From Leucobacter chromiiresistens (GTDB lineage: Bacteria; Actinomycetota; Actinomycetes; Actinomycetales; Microbacteriaceae), in NCBI RefSeq assembly GCF_900102345.1, contig NZ_FNKB01000001.1, positions 2,294,001 to 2,358,000 of the forward strand: a stretch of 64,000 bases of DNA, written 5' to 3'. The notes under the pieces were generated by a model. The model saw only the letters and a list, made by a program, of their open reading frames with translations. It was not told the DNA's origin and did no database searches. The translations under genes and the position numbers were made by a program. This document shows, piece after piece, positions 55,160 through 63,290 of the stretch; position 1 is the stretch's first letter, and every line of letters starts with the position of its first letter.

Positions 55160-55965
55160 TGGTGAAGAAGCCGAGCCGCAGCTGGGCGATGGTGACGTCG
55201 CTCGGGATCCCGCTGGCGATCGTGGGAGCGTCGGCGATGGCGATCTCGTACGCGACCCTCATCGACGTGGCGCGGGTGAACGGGCTGCCCCTGCCCGAGC
55301 TGTTCCCGGTCTTGGTCGACGTCGGCACCGTGGCCACGATGATCGCCGCCGCTCAGTTCCGCCTGCGAGGGGTTTCTGGCCGGTGGCTCGCGTACACCAC
55401 GTTCGTGCTGCTGTCTGGGGTGTCGATCGTGGCAAACGCTACGCATGCGTGGCGTGCGGCAGACCTCTCGCTGACAAGCCCGTGGGCCGCTGCGATCCTG
55501 GCGTCCACGCCGCCCGCTGCGCTGCTCGCGATCACGCATCTCGTGATGATGCTCATCCCCGACGAGAAGGAGCGCGCCAAGCTGCAGGCGATCCGCGACC
55601 GCGGCGAGCCGTCGCCGCAGCGGCGGGTGCAGGAGAAGCCGGTGGCGGCCGAGACCCGGAGCGCCAGTCAGGCGGCGCATGCTCCGGCTTCTCCTGCCGT
55701 GCCGGCGCGAGACTCGGAGGAGTCGGCCGCTCCTGACCGCTCAGCGGGCGCGTCGCTTCGACTCGTGACCGATGAGGACGCCCCTGTCGCTGAGAAGGAG
55801 GTTCGAGCGCGCGTGCTCGAGTACGTGTCAGCGGAGTCGAAGCGTCCAACAGGGAAGCTCGTGGGCGAATGGTTGGGCGATAAGACCCCGAAGACCGGGC
55901 AACGGTTTCTGAAGAAGATGGAAGAGGCCGGCCACTTCGGCACCCTCGCAGAGTCCGCAGGGTGA
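55159..55965 (+). CDS. DUF2637-like membrane protein with C-terminal winged-helix-like domain
   Basis: 268 residues from ATG 55159 (GAGGGAGGG upstream). Four membrane helices at about 10-130: SLGIPLAIVGASAMAISYAT, ELFPVLVDVGTVATMIAAAQ, WLAYTTFVLLSGVSIVANAT and ILASTPPAALLAITHLVMML. This matches DUF2637, common on Streptomyces plasmids and conjugative elements and linked to plasmid spread. A disordered Ala/Ser/Pro linker leads to a C-terminal segment KEVRARVLEYVSAESKRPTG then KLVGEWLGDKTPKTGQRFLK, which looks like a DNA-binding winged helix. Likely a membrane protein of conjugative spread. Confidence 0.7.
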   Translation: MVKKPSRSWAMVTSLGIPLAIVGASAMAISYATLIDVARVNGLPLPELFPVLVDVGTVATMIAAAQFRLRGVSGRWLAYTTFVLLSGVSIVANATHAWRAADLSLTSPWAAAILASTPPAALLAITHLVMMLIPDEKERAKLQAIRDRGEPSPQRRVQEKPVAAETRSASQAAHAPASPAVPARDSEESAAPDRSAGASLRLVTDEDAPVAEKEVRARVLEYVSAESKRPTGKLVGEWLGDKTPKTGQRFLKKMEEAGHFGTLAESAG

Positions 55966-56157
55966 CCCAAGAATTGATCTCCGAGACCGGCCTCGTCGCC
56001 CGCACCCGCCTAGGGCTGAACCTCCGGTGTTTTCTGGTCCGTTGCAGCTCTCGCTACGATACCCACAGGAGGGCACGCCCCAGCTATAGGCGGAGCAGCT
56101 ACTTCTCTCATCGTCGGCATCGCTGGATTGTATTGCTAACCATGAAAGGAGGAGAAC

Positions 56158-56466
56158 ATGGGATCAGATCGAGAGCCGACAACGAAATTCAATCGTGGCG
56201 CGCTTGTTGGTGTAGTGACGATGCTCGTGTGTGGTGTTCTCGGGTTTACGCACTACTTCAGCAGCCCCGCGTTCGAGGTCTTTTGGCTGCTGCTTGCTTC
56301 GCTCACTGTAGGCCTCTCCGCGTCCTTCTTTGCCTACGGTTTTTGGTCCACAGCGCGAGCCGTGGATCCGAGACGTGTTACTAGAAATGTTCTCCTAACT
56401 GGACTGTTGACCTTTCTCGTCTCGACGCTGATCGGCTACTTCGTGTACAAGGCCATTGAAGGGTAA
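56158..56466 (+). CDS. small three-span membrane protein
   Basis: 102 residues from ATG 56158 with AGGAGG upstream. Three hydrophobic helices at about 14-34 (LVGVVTMLVCGVLGFTHYF), 40-64 (FEVFWLLLASLTVGLSASFF) and 76-98 (LLTGLLTFLVSTLIGYFVYK). Family not recognised. Base composition is lower in GC than the operon upstream, a sign of separate acquisition. It stands alone between two non-coding stretches. Confidence 0.65.
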   Translation: MGSDREPTTKFNRGALVGVVTMLVCGVLGFTHYFSSPAFEVFWLLLASLTVGLSASFFAYGFWSTARAVDPRRVTRNVLLTGLLTFLVSTLIGYFVYKAIEG

Positions 56467-56832
56467 GCACCGTGCCAGACTCTAGCCGAGCGTACCCACG
56501 GTGGAAGTCAGGCAAGGTCAAACTTGCTCATTGACGTCTTTGCAAGCGCAATCGACTTTCGCGGGCTAACTGGAGTGGCAAGCCTTCGCGCAATAGGCGC
56601 ATCCATTCGCCCTGAAATGGTCCCGTCCCCTTGCATTCGAAATGACATTTGACCTCACGGTTCTAAATCGGTGGTCCATCGGTCGTGAAGAACCCGAACC
56701 CGTGGGGATCAGTTGAGACTGGGCGGAGTCATATCGTCCTACCTCGCAGGTTGAGTAGGGATGACTGAACCAAGTGTCCGTGGTGTCCGCTACGTTAGAA
56801 ATTGGCTGGGGGGCCGAGGAAAGGATCTACAC
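56467..56832. other. 366-base low-GC gap before the surface-protein genes
   Basis: No open frame with a ribosome site was found. The stretch is less GC-rich than its surroundings and may hold the promoter of the next gene, but no clear -35/-10 pair was identified. Short in-frame extension of the next gene (ATG 56761) lacks support. Confidence 0.5.
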
Positions 56833-58239
56833 ATGAAGCCCCGCAGAAGGACCAATTCGGTACCGGTTGAGGGTTCCACCTCCCGGTCGAAGAAGAAGCG
56901 CAACCTGTGGATCGCGGGCGCTGTCGCCGGCGCCCTGGTTCTCGGCGGGGCCGTTGCTACCCCGTTGATCCTGCAGAGCATTCGCGATCGCGAGCTCGCG
57001 GAGCTCAAGGCAGAGATCGGGCACACGTACGGCCGAATCGACGAGACGAGCGCGGACCGTGAAGCGGCGCTCGCTCTGAGCAGCTTCCACCACGCCGAGG
57101 CCGTGGGTTTCGTGCAGAAGCTGGGCGAGTTGGGGAAGATCACCGAGCCGATCCTCTCGAAGGCGCAGGCGAAGGGTCTCGCGGACGCCGCGGCGACTGC
57201 GGGCGAAGCGCTCGGTGACGCGCCGGAGAAGTCCGAGGAGCGGTCGGCTGCGGTGGCGCTGGTGGAGTCGAAGGTGGCCGAGATGCAGGCTGCGGACGCG
57301 GACGCCGCGGCAGCCGCGGAGAAGGCCAAGGAGGACGTTCCTGAAGCGACTGCGCCCGCGTCGTTCCTCGCCGTGACAGTGGAGGACGTTCGCGGGATGA
57401 TCGGTGAGGATTCCGGCGCGGCTCATGCCGAGCCGGACGTGCGGGCGCCGAAGGACGGCGACGTCGTGGCGGCCGCTCGTGCCGAGCTGAAGTGGGCGAA
57501 AGCCGAGCTCAAGGAGGTGCAGGGCGCGGTCGACGCCGAGGGTGCGCTGTCGTCGACGTACACGGCGGCGGTTGCTGACACGTTGCCGGCGCTCGTCGCG
57601 GCTGCGGACGGGGCTCCCGCGCAGGCGAAGGCGGTGCTGAAGTCGGCTGCGAAGGCGGGTAACGCGGCGGGCAAGATGACGGCGGCCGCGGAGACCGCGC
57701 AGGCGTCTGCGGCTGACGACACGGTGACCGCGGTGCGGCTGCGTGCGGAGGTCGCGGCGTATGTCGCTGCGGCGCAGAACGCTCAGAAGGCGCACGCGAA
57801 GACCGTTGCTGAGGAGAAGGCCGCAGCGGCAGCAGAGGAAGCCGCAGCCGGCGGCGAGTACATCGCGGACGACGGCACGTACACGGGCGAAGGCGGCTAC
57901 GACGCGGGTGGCGGCTGGGCGCCGGTCGAGGCCGGCGATGGCGGTTGGACTGGCGGTGAAGGCACGGGTGGCGGGAGTGCTCCCGCGGGCGGAGGCTCGT
58001 CTTCTGGTGGCGGTTCCGGTGGCGCCGGGGGTGGCGCTCCTGCTGGTGGCGGATCCGGTGGCGGTGCTCCTGTCGGCGGTGGTGGCGGCGGCGGGGGTGG
58101 TGCTCCTGCTGGGGGCGGTGGTGGCGGCGTCACGCCTCCGGCTACTTCATGCCCTCCGGGAACGTACCCGTCCGGTTCGTGGGACAACATCACCGGAGTC
58201 CACTGCTTCGCTGACGGCGAGGAAGGTGGCTGGGGGTAA
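56833..58239 (+). CDS. membrane-tethered extracellular coiled-coil protein with Gly-rich tail
   Basis: 468 residues from ATG 56833 (GAGGAAAGGA upstream). Short basic cytoplasmic N-terminus, one uncleaved membrane helix at about 25-48 (LWIAGAVAGALVLGGAVATP). A long Ala/Glu/Lys-rich helical region runs from about 50 to 345. A Gly-rich low-complexity stretch (about 345-440, with GGGGAPAGG-type repeats) ends in a small Cys-containing domain, CPPGTYPSGSWDNITGVHC. The last part has two Cys that can form a disulfide. No sortase motif. It precedes the thioester adhesin gene, and both face outward, so they may work together at the cell surface. Confidence 0.7.
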   Translation: MKPRRRTNSVPVEGSTSRSKKKRNLWIAGAVAGALVLGGAVATPLILQSIRDRELAELKAEIGHTYGRIDETSADREAALALSSFHHAEAVGFVQKLGELGKITEPILSKAQAKGLADAAATAGEALGDAPEKSEERSAAVALVESKVAEMQAADADAAAAAEKAKEDVPEATAPASFLAVTVEDVRGMIGEDSGAAHAEPDVRAPKDGDVVAAARAELKWAKAELKEVQGAVDAEGALSSTYTAAVADTLPALVAAADGAPAQAKAVLKSAAKAGNAAGKMTAAAETAQASAADDTVTAVRLRAEVAAYVAAAQNAQKAHAKTVAEEKAAAAAEEAAAGGEYIADDGTYTGEGGYDAGGGWAPVEAGDGGWTGGEGTGGGSAPAGGGSSSGGGSGGAGGGAPAGGGSGGGAPVGGGGGGGGGAPAGGGGGGVTPPATSCPPGTYPSGSWDNITGVHCFADGEEGGWG

Positions 58240-58255
58240 GCCTAGAAAGACCGAG

Positions 58256-58283
58256 GGGGTGTAGCGCGCGAGCGTTGCACCCC
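58256..58283 (+). terminator. hairpin after the coiled-coil surface protein gene
   Basis: GGGGTGTAGCGC (58256-58267) pairs with GCGTTGCACCCC (58272-58283), with two G-U pairs and loop gcga. A separate transcript for the adhesin downstream is therefore likely. Confidence 0.7.
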
Positions 58284-58367
58284 TTCGGCGTTTCTACTGC
58301 GCGGGGTTGCCCTTCTTGTGTGTGCAGGCGGCATTCCGTCTGTGTGTTCAGACAGGAAAGGCCTTTC

Positions 58368-61300
58368 ATGTCATCGCTTGGTAAGGAGGCGCTCACCCGA
58401 CGTGAGCGCCGAAAGCGGCGGGGTACCTCTCGTCGCGCGGGAGCGCTGATGCTCACTGGGCTGCTCGCTGCGAGCGGTATCAGTGCTGGCACGGTGCTCA
58501 TCCCTGCGCAGGAAGCGCAGGCAGCCACTCCCGGCGCCGGGCTCTACGACGGTGCCGGAGTCGGCATTGGTGCGCTCGTGCATTCGGATGGGACGATCGT
58601 GTACTGCCTCGAGATGGGCAAGATCGTTCCCGAAGGCAACGACGCGCCGCTCGTGCCGGTGTCCGGCGTCGACGGGTACAGCTTCCAGGGCTGGTTCAAC
58701 GGCTACCTCGGCCTCAGCGGCGCGTCCGGCTCGGTCGGCGCGCTCAGCGCGGCGGACACGAGCGCGCTGAAGTACATCCTCGGGAACTGGGGAACGACGT
58801 CGAACAACATCCAGGCCGCCGCGGTGCAGCTGGCGGTGTGGGACCTGCGCTCCGCCTCCGGGGACGCCGGCTACAACGCGACCATCAATCAGATCAAGCA
58901 GGCCCTCGCCTCGAAGGGCCAGCAGGGCGTCGTTGACCAGGCCGCGTCGATGATCGCCCAGGGCCGTGCTCACGCGGCCGCACCGGACGCCGGCAACGGC
59001 GGTCCCGTCACGCAGCCCGGAGCCCCGGTTATTCGGGCTACGGGGGCATACAGGGGCACGGCCACCACGCAGGCGGGTTCGACGTACCTGACGGTCGACA
59101 ACGCGAAGCTCATCGCGCAGCCGGGCGTTGAGGTGTCGGCGGATGGGAAGCGGGCGACGATCACGGATGGTGCCGCGCACACGATCGCGTGGGAGGGCGT
59201 ACCGCCGGAGGGGTACGAGTTCGGCCGCTACTACCGGGTGACGTTCAACGGCCGGTTCGAGTACACCGTGTCGAAGGAGGGCGAGCTCGTCGTCTCTGAC
59301 CTGGGTGGTCTCAACCAGAAGATCGGCATCGGTCGCCCGTCGACGACCGAGACCCGTTCGGGCGAGTTCGAGGCGCAGTACGTTGACCCCGACACCATCT
59401 GGGCGCCCACGCTGACCTCGATGACGGTTACGAAGAAGGTGAAGAAGGGGCAGAAGTACTCGGACGTCCTCACGTTCGCTGCTGACCCGAGCATCGGCTC
59501 TGGAATCTGGCGTTACCAGGTCATTGGCGGCAAGAGTTCTTATGCGCCGATCAAGGCTAAGGGCACCGCGTATGGCCCGTTCCTGCAGGACCCGGCCGAT
59601 AACCCTTCGGGTATCGTGCCGAAGAACGCACCGATCGCGGCGACGGCGGAAGTCACGACGTCGACGGAGGAAGGTCCGAACAAGGACTACGCAATCGACT
59701 CGAACGAAGTCGCACAGGAAACCGGCTACGTCACCTGGGTGTGGGAAATCGATGCCCGGGATCAGCTGCCTAGCATCATCGCGCCCAAGCCAGTGAACGG
59801 CAAGACCGCATCGTCTCTGCCCGAGAACTATCACTTCACGGATGGTTACGGTGTGGCGACGGAGTCGCAGTGGGTGCCGACCGAGCTCGTGTTCAAGAGC
59901 GAGCTTTCCGCGTCCGAGATCACCGTCGGTGACGACTACACCGACGACCTCGAGGTGAAGCTCGCCGGCGGCGGCGGATGGCTCCAGACGGACGGTAAGC
60001 GCACCCCCGCGACCGTTCGCGGCACCGTGTACGCGTCCGACACGAAGCCGAAGCAGCAGCAGACCGCGCCGAAGGGCGCCGAGGTGCTGCAGACCACGAA
60101 GCTGGTTACCGATACTCCGGGTCAGAAGCTCACCTCCGACGTCCTGTCGCTCCCGATCGACACGAAGGCGAACTACATCACGGTCCAGTGGTGCGTGTTC
60201 GACGAGGATCAGTCCGAAGCGAGCAAGGGCAAGTTCGAGGAGACCTGCGACGACTACGGTGTGCCGTCGGAGACCGCGAAGGTGATCCGCCCCGAGGTCA
60301 CCACGCAGGCGCAGGAGACCGGCGCGGTCAAGGGCGACATCAACGACGTCGCCACCATCACGGGCGGACTGCCGAGCGCCTCGAAGTGGGATCTCGCAGT
60401 CGATTTCACCGCGTTCCTGAAGCCGGAAGCGGGGCAGCCGAAGTACGACGAGAACTGGAAGCCGATCCTCGACGAGGCCGGCAAGCCGGTGCTGTGGACC
60501 GAGGCCGAGGTGAGTGACCCGAAGGCGGTCTGCGATGCGCAGCCCGTCGGCCGCACCGACAAGGTCGCAGTCACGAAGCTCGGCGACGTGAAGTCGCCCA
60601 GCATCAGGGCGGAAACCGAGGGGACCGTGTACTGGGTCGAGCAGCTCACCGCGACGCCGGAGGGCGGCGGGGATGAGACCGTGATGCATACCGGCGAGTG
60701 CGGTCTGCCGAACGAGACCACCGAGATCGTGCCTCCCAAGGTCACCACGCAGGCAATCGAGAAGGGTGCCGTGCGCGGCAACATCCACGATGTCGCGAAG
60801 GTCGAGGGTCCGCTCTCCGAGCGCCCCGAGGTAAAGTACGAAGTCGATTTCACGCTGTACCTCAAGCCCGAGGCCGGGCAGCCGAAGTACGACGAGAACT
60901 GGAACCCGATCGTCGACAAGGCCGGTAACCCGGTGCTGTGGACGGAGGCCGAGGTGAAGAACCCGGATGCGGTCTGCGACGCGCAGCCAGTCGCCCATAC
61001 GAAGCCGGTCGCGGTGAAGGGTGCCGGGAAGGTGAAGTCGCCGGCCGTGATCGCGAACTCCGCAGGCACCACCTACTGGGTGGAGGATCTCAAGGTGATC
61101 GACGGTGACGAGCCGCCGGAGAGCGTGCACCGCGGTATGTGCGGCCTCCCGAACGAGACCACCGTGGTGGAGGAGCCGACCGTGCACACCGAGTCCGCCG
61201 GCACCGTGAGCGTCGGTGAGGAGATGTTCGATACCGCGATCGTCGACGGCCCGCTGTCGGATCGTCCCAAGGTCGAGTACAAGGTCACGTTCAAGGCGTA

Positions 61301-61703
61301 CGAGCGTGTGGAAGGTGAGCAGATGGTGTGCTCGGCCGACACCGAGCTCGCTGACTTCGAGGACGCGACCGGGGTGCAGGTGACCGGGGCCGGCTCGTAC
61401 GAATCGAAGAAGGTCATCACTCGTGAAGAGCACGTCGGTCTCGGCGGCTACGTCGAGACGCTCGTGCGCATTGAGGACGGCGAGGAGACCGTGGTGCATG
61501 TCGGTAAGTGCGGTGAGGAGTCCGAGAACTTTGAGATCACCCCGAAGTCGGTCCTCGCGCTCACCGGTGGCATGGGCATGGCGGGCGTGGCCGCTGCGGG
61601 CACGCTGCTGCTCGTGGGCGGTGCGGCGCTGGCGATCTACCAGCTGCGTCGCCGCAAGGCCGCAGCAGCCCTACAGGGAGGTGATGCCGCGCTGAACGGC
61701 TGA
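58368..61703 (+). CDS. thioester-domain (TQXA) surface adhesin with LALTG anchor
   Basis: 1111 residues from ATG 58368 (AGGAAAGG upstream). A long signal peptide (to about residue 53, AQA-ATP) with a basic N-region. The thioester-domain signature follows: Cys80 in IVYCLEMGKIVP and the xQxAxW motif with Gln154 in VQLAVWDL, the pair that forms an internal Cys-Gln thioester in TQXA adhesins. A beta-rich middle region is followed by repeats of 148 residues (from about 644) and a diverged third. The C-terminus has LALTG at 1063-1067, a hydrophobic helix and RRRK, a class E-type sortase signal. Predicted role: covalent attachment to host or partner surface. The substrate and the sortase are unknown. 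Confidence 0.85.
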   Translation: MSSLGKEALTRRERRKRRGTSRRAGALMLTGLLAASGISAGTVLIPAQEAQAATPGAGLYDGAGVGIGALVHSDGTIVYCLEMGKIVPEGNDAPLVPVSGVDGYSFQGWFNGYLGLSGASGSVGALSAADTSALKYILGNWGTTSNNIQAAAVQLAVWDLRSASGDAGYNATINQIKQALASKGQQGVVDQAASMIAQGRAHAAAPDAGNGGPVTQPGAPVIRATGAYRGTATTQAGSTYLTVDNAKLIAQPGVEVSADGKRATITDGAAHTIAWEGVPPEGYEFGRYYRVTFNGRFEYTVSKEGELVVSDLGGLNQKIGIGRPSTTETRSGEFEAQYVDPDTIWAPTLTSMTVTKKVKKGQKYSDVLTFAADPSIGSGIWRYQVIGGKSSYAPIKAKGTAYGPFLQDPADNPSGIVPKNAPIAATAEVTTSTEEGPNKDYAIDSNEVAQETGYVTWVWEIDARDQLPSIIAPKPVNGKTASSLPENYHFTDGYGVATESQWVPTELVFKSELSASEITVGDDYTDDLEVKLAGGGGWLQTDGKRTPATVRGTVYASDTKPKQQQTAPKGAEVLQTTKLVTDTPGQKLTSDVLSLPIDTKANYITVQWCVFDEDQSEASKGKFEETCDDYGVPSETAKVIRPEVTTQAQETGAVKGDINDVATITGGLPSASKWDLAVDFTAFLKPEAGQPKYDENWKPILDEAGKPVLWTEAEVSDPKAVCDAQPVGRTDKVAVTKLGDVKSPSIRAETEGTVYWVEQLTATPEGGGDETVMHTGECGLPNETTEIVPPKVTTQAIEKGAVRGNIHDVAKVEGPLSERPEVKYEVDFTLYLKPEAGQPKYDENWNPIVDKAGNPVLWTEAEVKNPDAVCDAQPVAHTKPVAVKGAGKVKSPAVIANSAGTTYWVEDLKVIDGDEPPESVHRGMCGLPNETTVVEEPTVHTESAGTVSVGEEMFDTAIVDGPLSDRPKVEYKVTFKAYERVEGEQMVCSADTELADFEDATGVQVTGAGSYESKKVITREEHVGLGGYVETLVRIEDGEETVVHVGKCGEESENFEITPKSVLALTGGMGMAGVAAAGTLLLVGGAALAIYQLRRRKAAAALQGGDAALNG
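60297..61184 (+). repeat. two 444-bp repeats inside the adhesin gene
   Basis: Copy 1 is 60297-60740 and copy 2 is 60741-61184, an exact 444-base period set by identical blocks (GTCACCACGCAGG at 60297 and 60741; AGAACTGGA at 60451 and 60895). A third, truncated and diverged copy follows to about 61540. Each encodes KPEAGQPKYDENW, VLWTEAEV and CGLPNETT. Confidence 0.85.
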
Positions 61704-61717
61704 TCACCTACCTCTAG

Positions 61718-61768
61718 ATGCACAGGTGGCCCTGGCCGGGTTCTTCCCGGCCAGGGCCACCTGTGCAT
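61718..61768. terminator. perfect 23-bp hairpin after the adhesin gene
   Basis: 61718-61740 pairs without mismatch with 61746-61768, loop TTCTT. It lies fifteen bases after the adhesin stop. It is unusually long for a terminator and lacks a U-tract, but its position and stability fit transcription termination. Confidence 0.8.
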
Positions 61769-61875
61769 TACGGAGCCAGGGGCGGACTGAACCCCTGTTC
61801 ACGCTTTTGGAGGTGCGCTCCCCCGCACATCTGCAGGTATGAGCAAACTTCATTTTGTAGTGCAGATGGTCCTTA

Positions 61876-62418
61876 GTGGTGCGTGAGCGGGGGGAACGGC
61901 CGGAGCTGCCAACCGGGCCCCCGCCGCTGCCAGCGGAGCGGGGTGTTCCGGCTCTCCCGATCGACTGGATGGCGTTCGATGCCGAGGAGCAGAGCGAAAC
62001 GCTGCGGGATGTGCTCGGGGTGTGGGTGCCGAAGGTCGTGTGCGAGTTCGGCTTGACTGAGCAGGTGGTGCCGCGGTGCTGGTTTCGGCATCCCGCGATG
62101 ATTCACGAACTGTTAGCGCTGTTCCAATACCGACAACAGCAGCAGTTCAATACTGAACTTGGCCCTCCGCCTACTGCATCTATCGATTTTCTTTACCAGT
62201 TCGGTCTGTGGCGTCAGAGAATGCGAACGCTCACGAGTGAGGCTGGCTGCACCGCTAGCCAGCATTTCTCGCAGCACCGACCACGGTGGGCGGACCCATC
62301 CGCTACTGAATTCGCGCTGTGGTCTGTCGACCTGGAGGAGTTCACTCTGGAGCTGGTCGCGTTTGAAGAATCCGACGCGGCTGAATCACCTGTCCCGAGG
62401 AACGGAGAAGTGTCATGA
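61876..62418 (+). CDS. hypothetical protein of the conjugation module
   Basis: 180 residues from GTG 61876 (GTG 61879 also possible); no clear ribosome site. No family is recognised. It is acidic, cytoplasmic and Trp-rich, with the segments LRDVLGVWVPKVVCEFGLTE, HELLALFQYRQQQQFNTELG and DLEEFTLELVAFEESD. The stop overlaps the next start as ATGA, so it is coupled with the VirB8-like gene. This links it to the transfer apparatus by context only. Confidence 0.6.
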   Translation: MVRERGERPELPTGPPPLPAERGVPALPIDWMAFDAEEQSETLRDVLGVWVPKVVCEFGLTEQVVPRCWFRHPAMIHELLALFQYRQQQQFNTELGPPPTASIDFLYQFGLWRQRMRTLTSEAGCTASQHFSQHRPRWADPSATEFALWSVDLEEFTLELVAFEESDAAESPVPRNGEVS

Positions 62419-63290
62419 GTAAATTGCAGTCGATCTGGAAGAAGTGGAAACCGCGACTGATCGCAGCCGGCGCCGTAGGGTTCGCGATCGCCGTAGTGGC
62501 GGTGCTGGTAGCCGTCATCGTCGGCCCCGGCGAGACCGCCAAGCAGGAGGAGACCCCGCAGGCGGACGGGGATTCGGCCGTCGTCGACGGCGGGACGTCG
62601 CCCGAGGAGCGAGAGAAGGAGGCTGAGCCTGCTGGTGAGCTTGCTCCGGCGCCGAAGCTCGGAAAGGACGGGATGGTGGAGATGGAAGTCACCACGGACC
62701 CACGCGTGGCCGCGGCGTCTGCAGCGCAGGTGCTGATGTCGGTCGATACGACGAAGGTCGAGTGGGTCGAGGACTTCCGTGAGGAGACCCTCGCCAGGGT
62801 CATGCGGCCGAGCCCCGACTACGTCGGGCCCGGGGACGGATTCCAGGTGAAGGAGTTCGGCGGCGACACACTCTCCGGTGACGAGCTGATCGACCGCGCC
62901 CCGCAGATGCTCGCCACAGAGGAGTATTCGCCCGATGGTTACTGGTGGCTGCTGGGAGGGAATCAGAGTTTCGGCGGGTTCGCGTCCTACGGCGCGAAGC
63001 TGACGTCGCGAGCTATCGAGGTGTACGACCAGGAAGAGATGGACGTCTACTCCGGGGGAGCGTATTGGACGGAGCCGTCTGATCAGATCACGGTCGACAT
63101 CGACCCTGAAGCCTCGTTTGAGCTCTACTGGGTGCGCGTGGAGACCGAGACCGACGCCGGTGAAGGCACGAGCACGCAGCGCTACCCGGTAGCACTATCG
63201 GTGTACTGCGACCCACCCGCTAAGGGCGGGGTGTGCGGCGTGACCGGGCTCATGACGGGCTATCCGGACGGCTGGAAAACAAGCTACTGA
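62415..63290 (+). CDS. single-span membrane protein, VirB8/TcpC-like candidate
   Basis: 291 residues. A basic cytoplasmic segment, one membrane helix at about 16-37 (IAAGAVGFAIAVVAVLVAVI), a charged linker to about 80, and an extracellular alpha-beta domain (VAAASAAQVLMSVDTTKVEW, PDGYWWLLGGNQSFGGFASY, ELYWVRVETETDAGEGTSTQ). The topology and its place directly before a lytic transglycosylase match VirB8-like TcpC in Gram-positive conjugative elements. Sequence motifs for the family are too weak for me to confirm, so the call rests on topology and context. Overlaps both neighbours by ATGA/TGATG. Confidence 0.55.
   Translation: MSKLQSIWKKWKPRLIAAGAVGFAIAVVAVLVAVIVGPGETAKQEETPQADGDSAVVDGGTSPEEREKEAEPAGELAPAPKLGKDGMVEMEVTTDPRVAAASAAQVLMSVDTTKVEWVEDFREETLARVMRPSPDYVGPGDGFQVKEFGGDTLSGDELIDRAPQMLATEEYSPDGYWWLLGGNQSFGGFASYGAKLTSRAIEVYDQEEMDVYSGGAYWTEPSDQITVDIDPEASFELYWVRVETETDAGEGTSTQRYPVALSVYCDPPAKGGVCGVTGLMTGYPDGWKTSY

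Noticed and set aside
55962..56384. GTGA-overlapping frame after the DUF2637-like gene
   Set aside because: Arg/Ser/Cys-rich composition and overlap with the membrane protein gene at 56158, which has a strong ribosome site in another frame.
56761..56832. Upstream ATG for the coiled-coil surface protein
   Set aside because: Lacks a ribosome site and would add residues before a well-formed basic N-terminus; ATG 56833 has GAGGAAAGGA.
58371..61499. A 1042-residue minus-strand frame
   Set aside because: Antisense of the adhesin gene; His/Arg/Leu-rich shadow.
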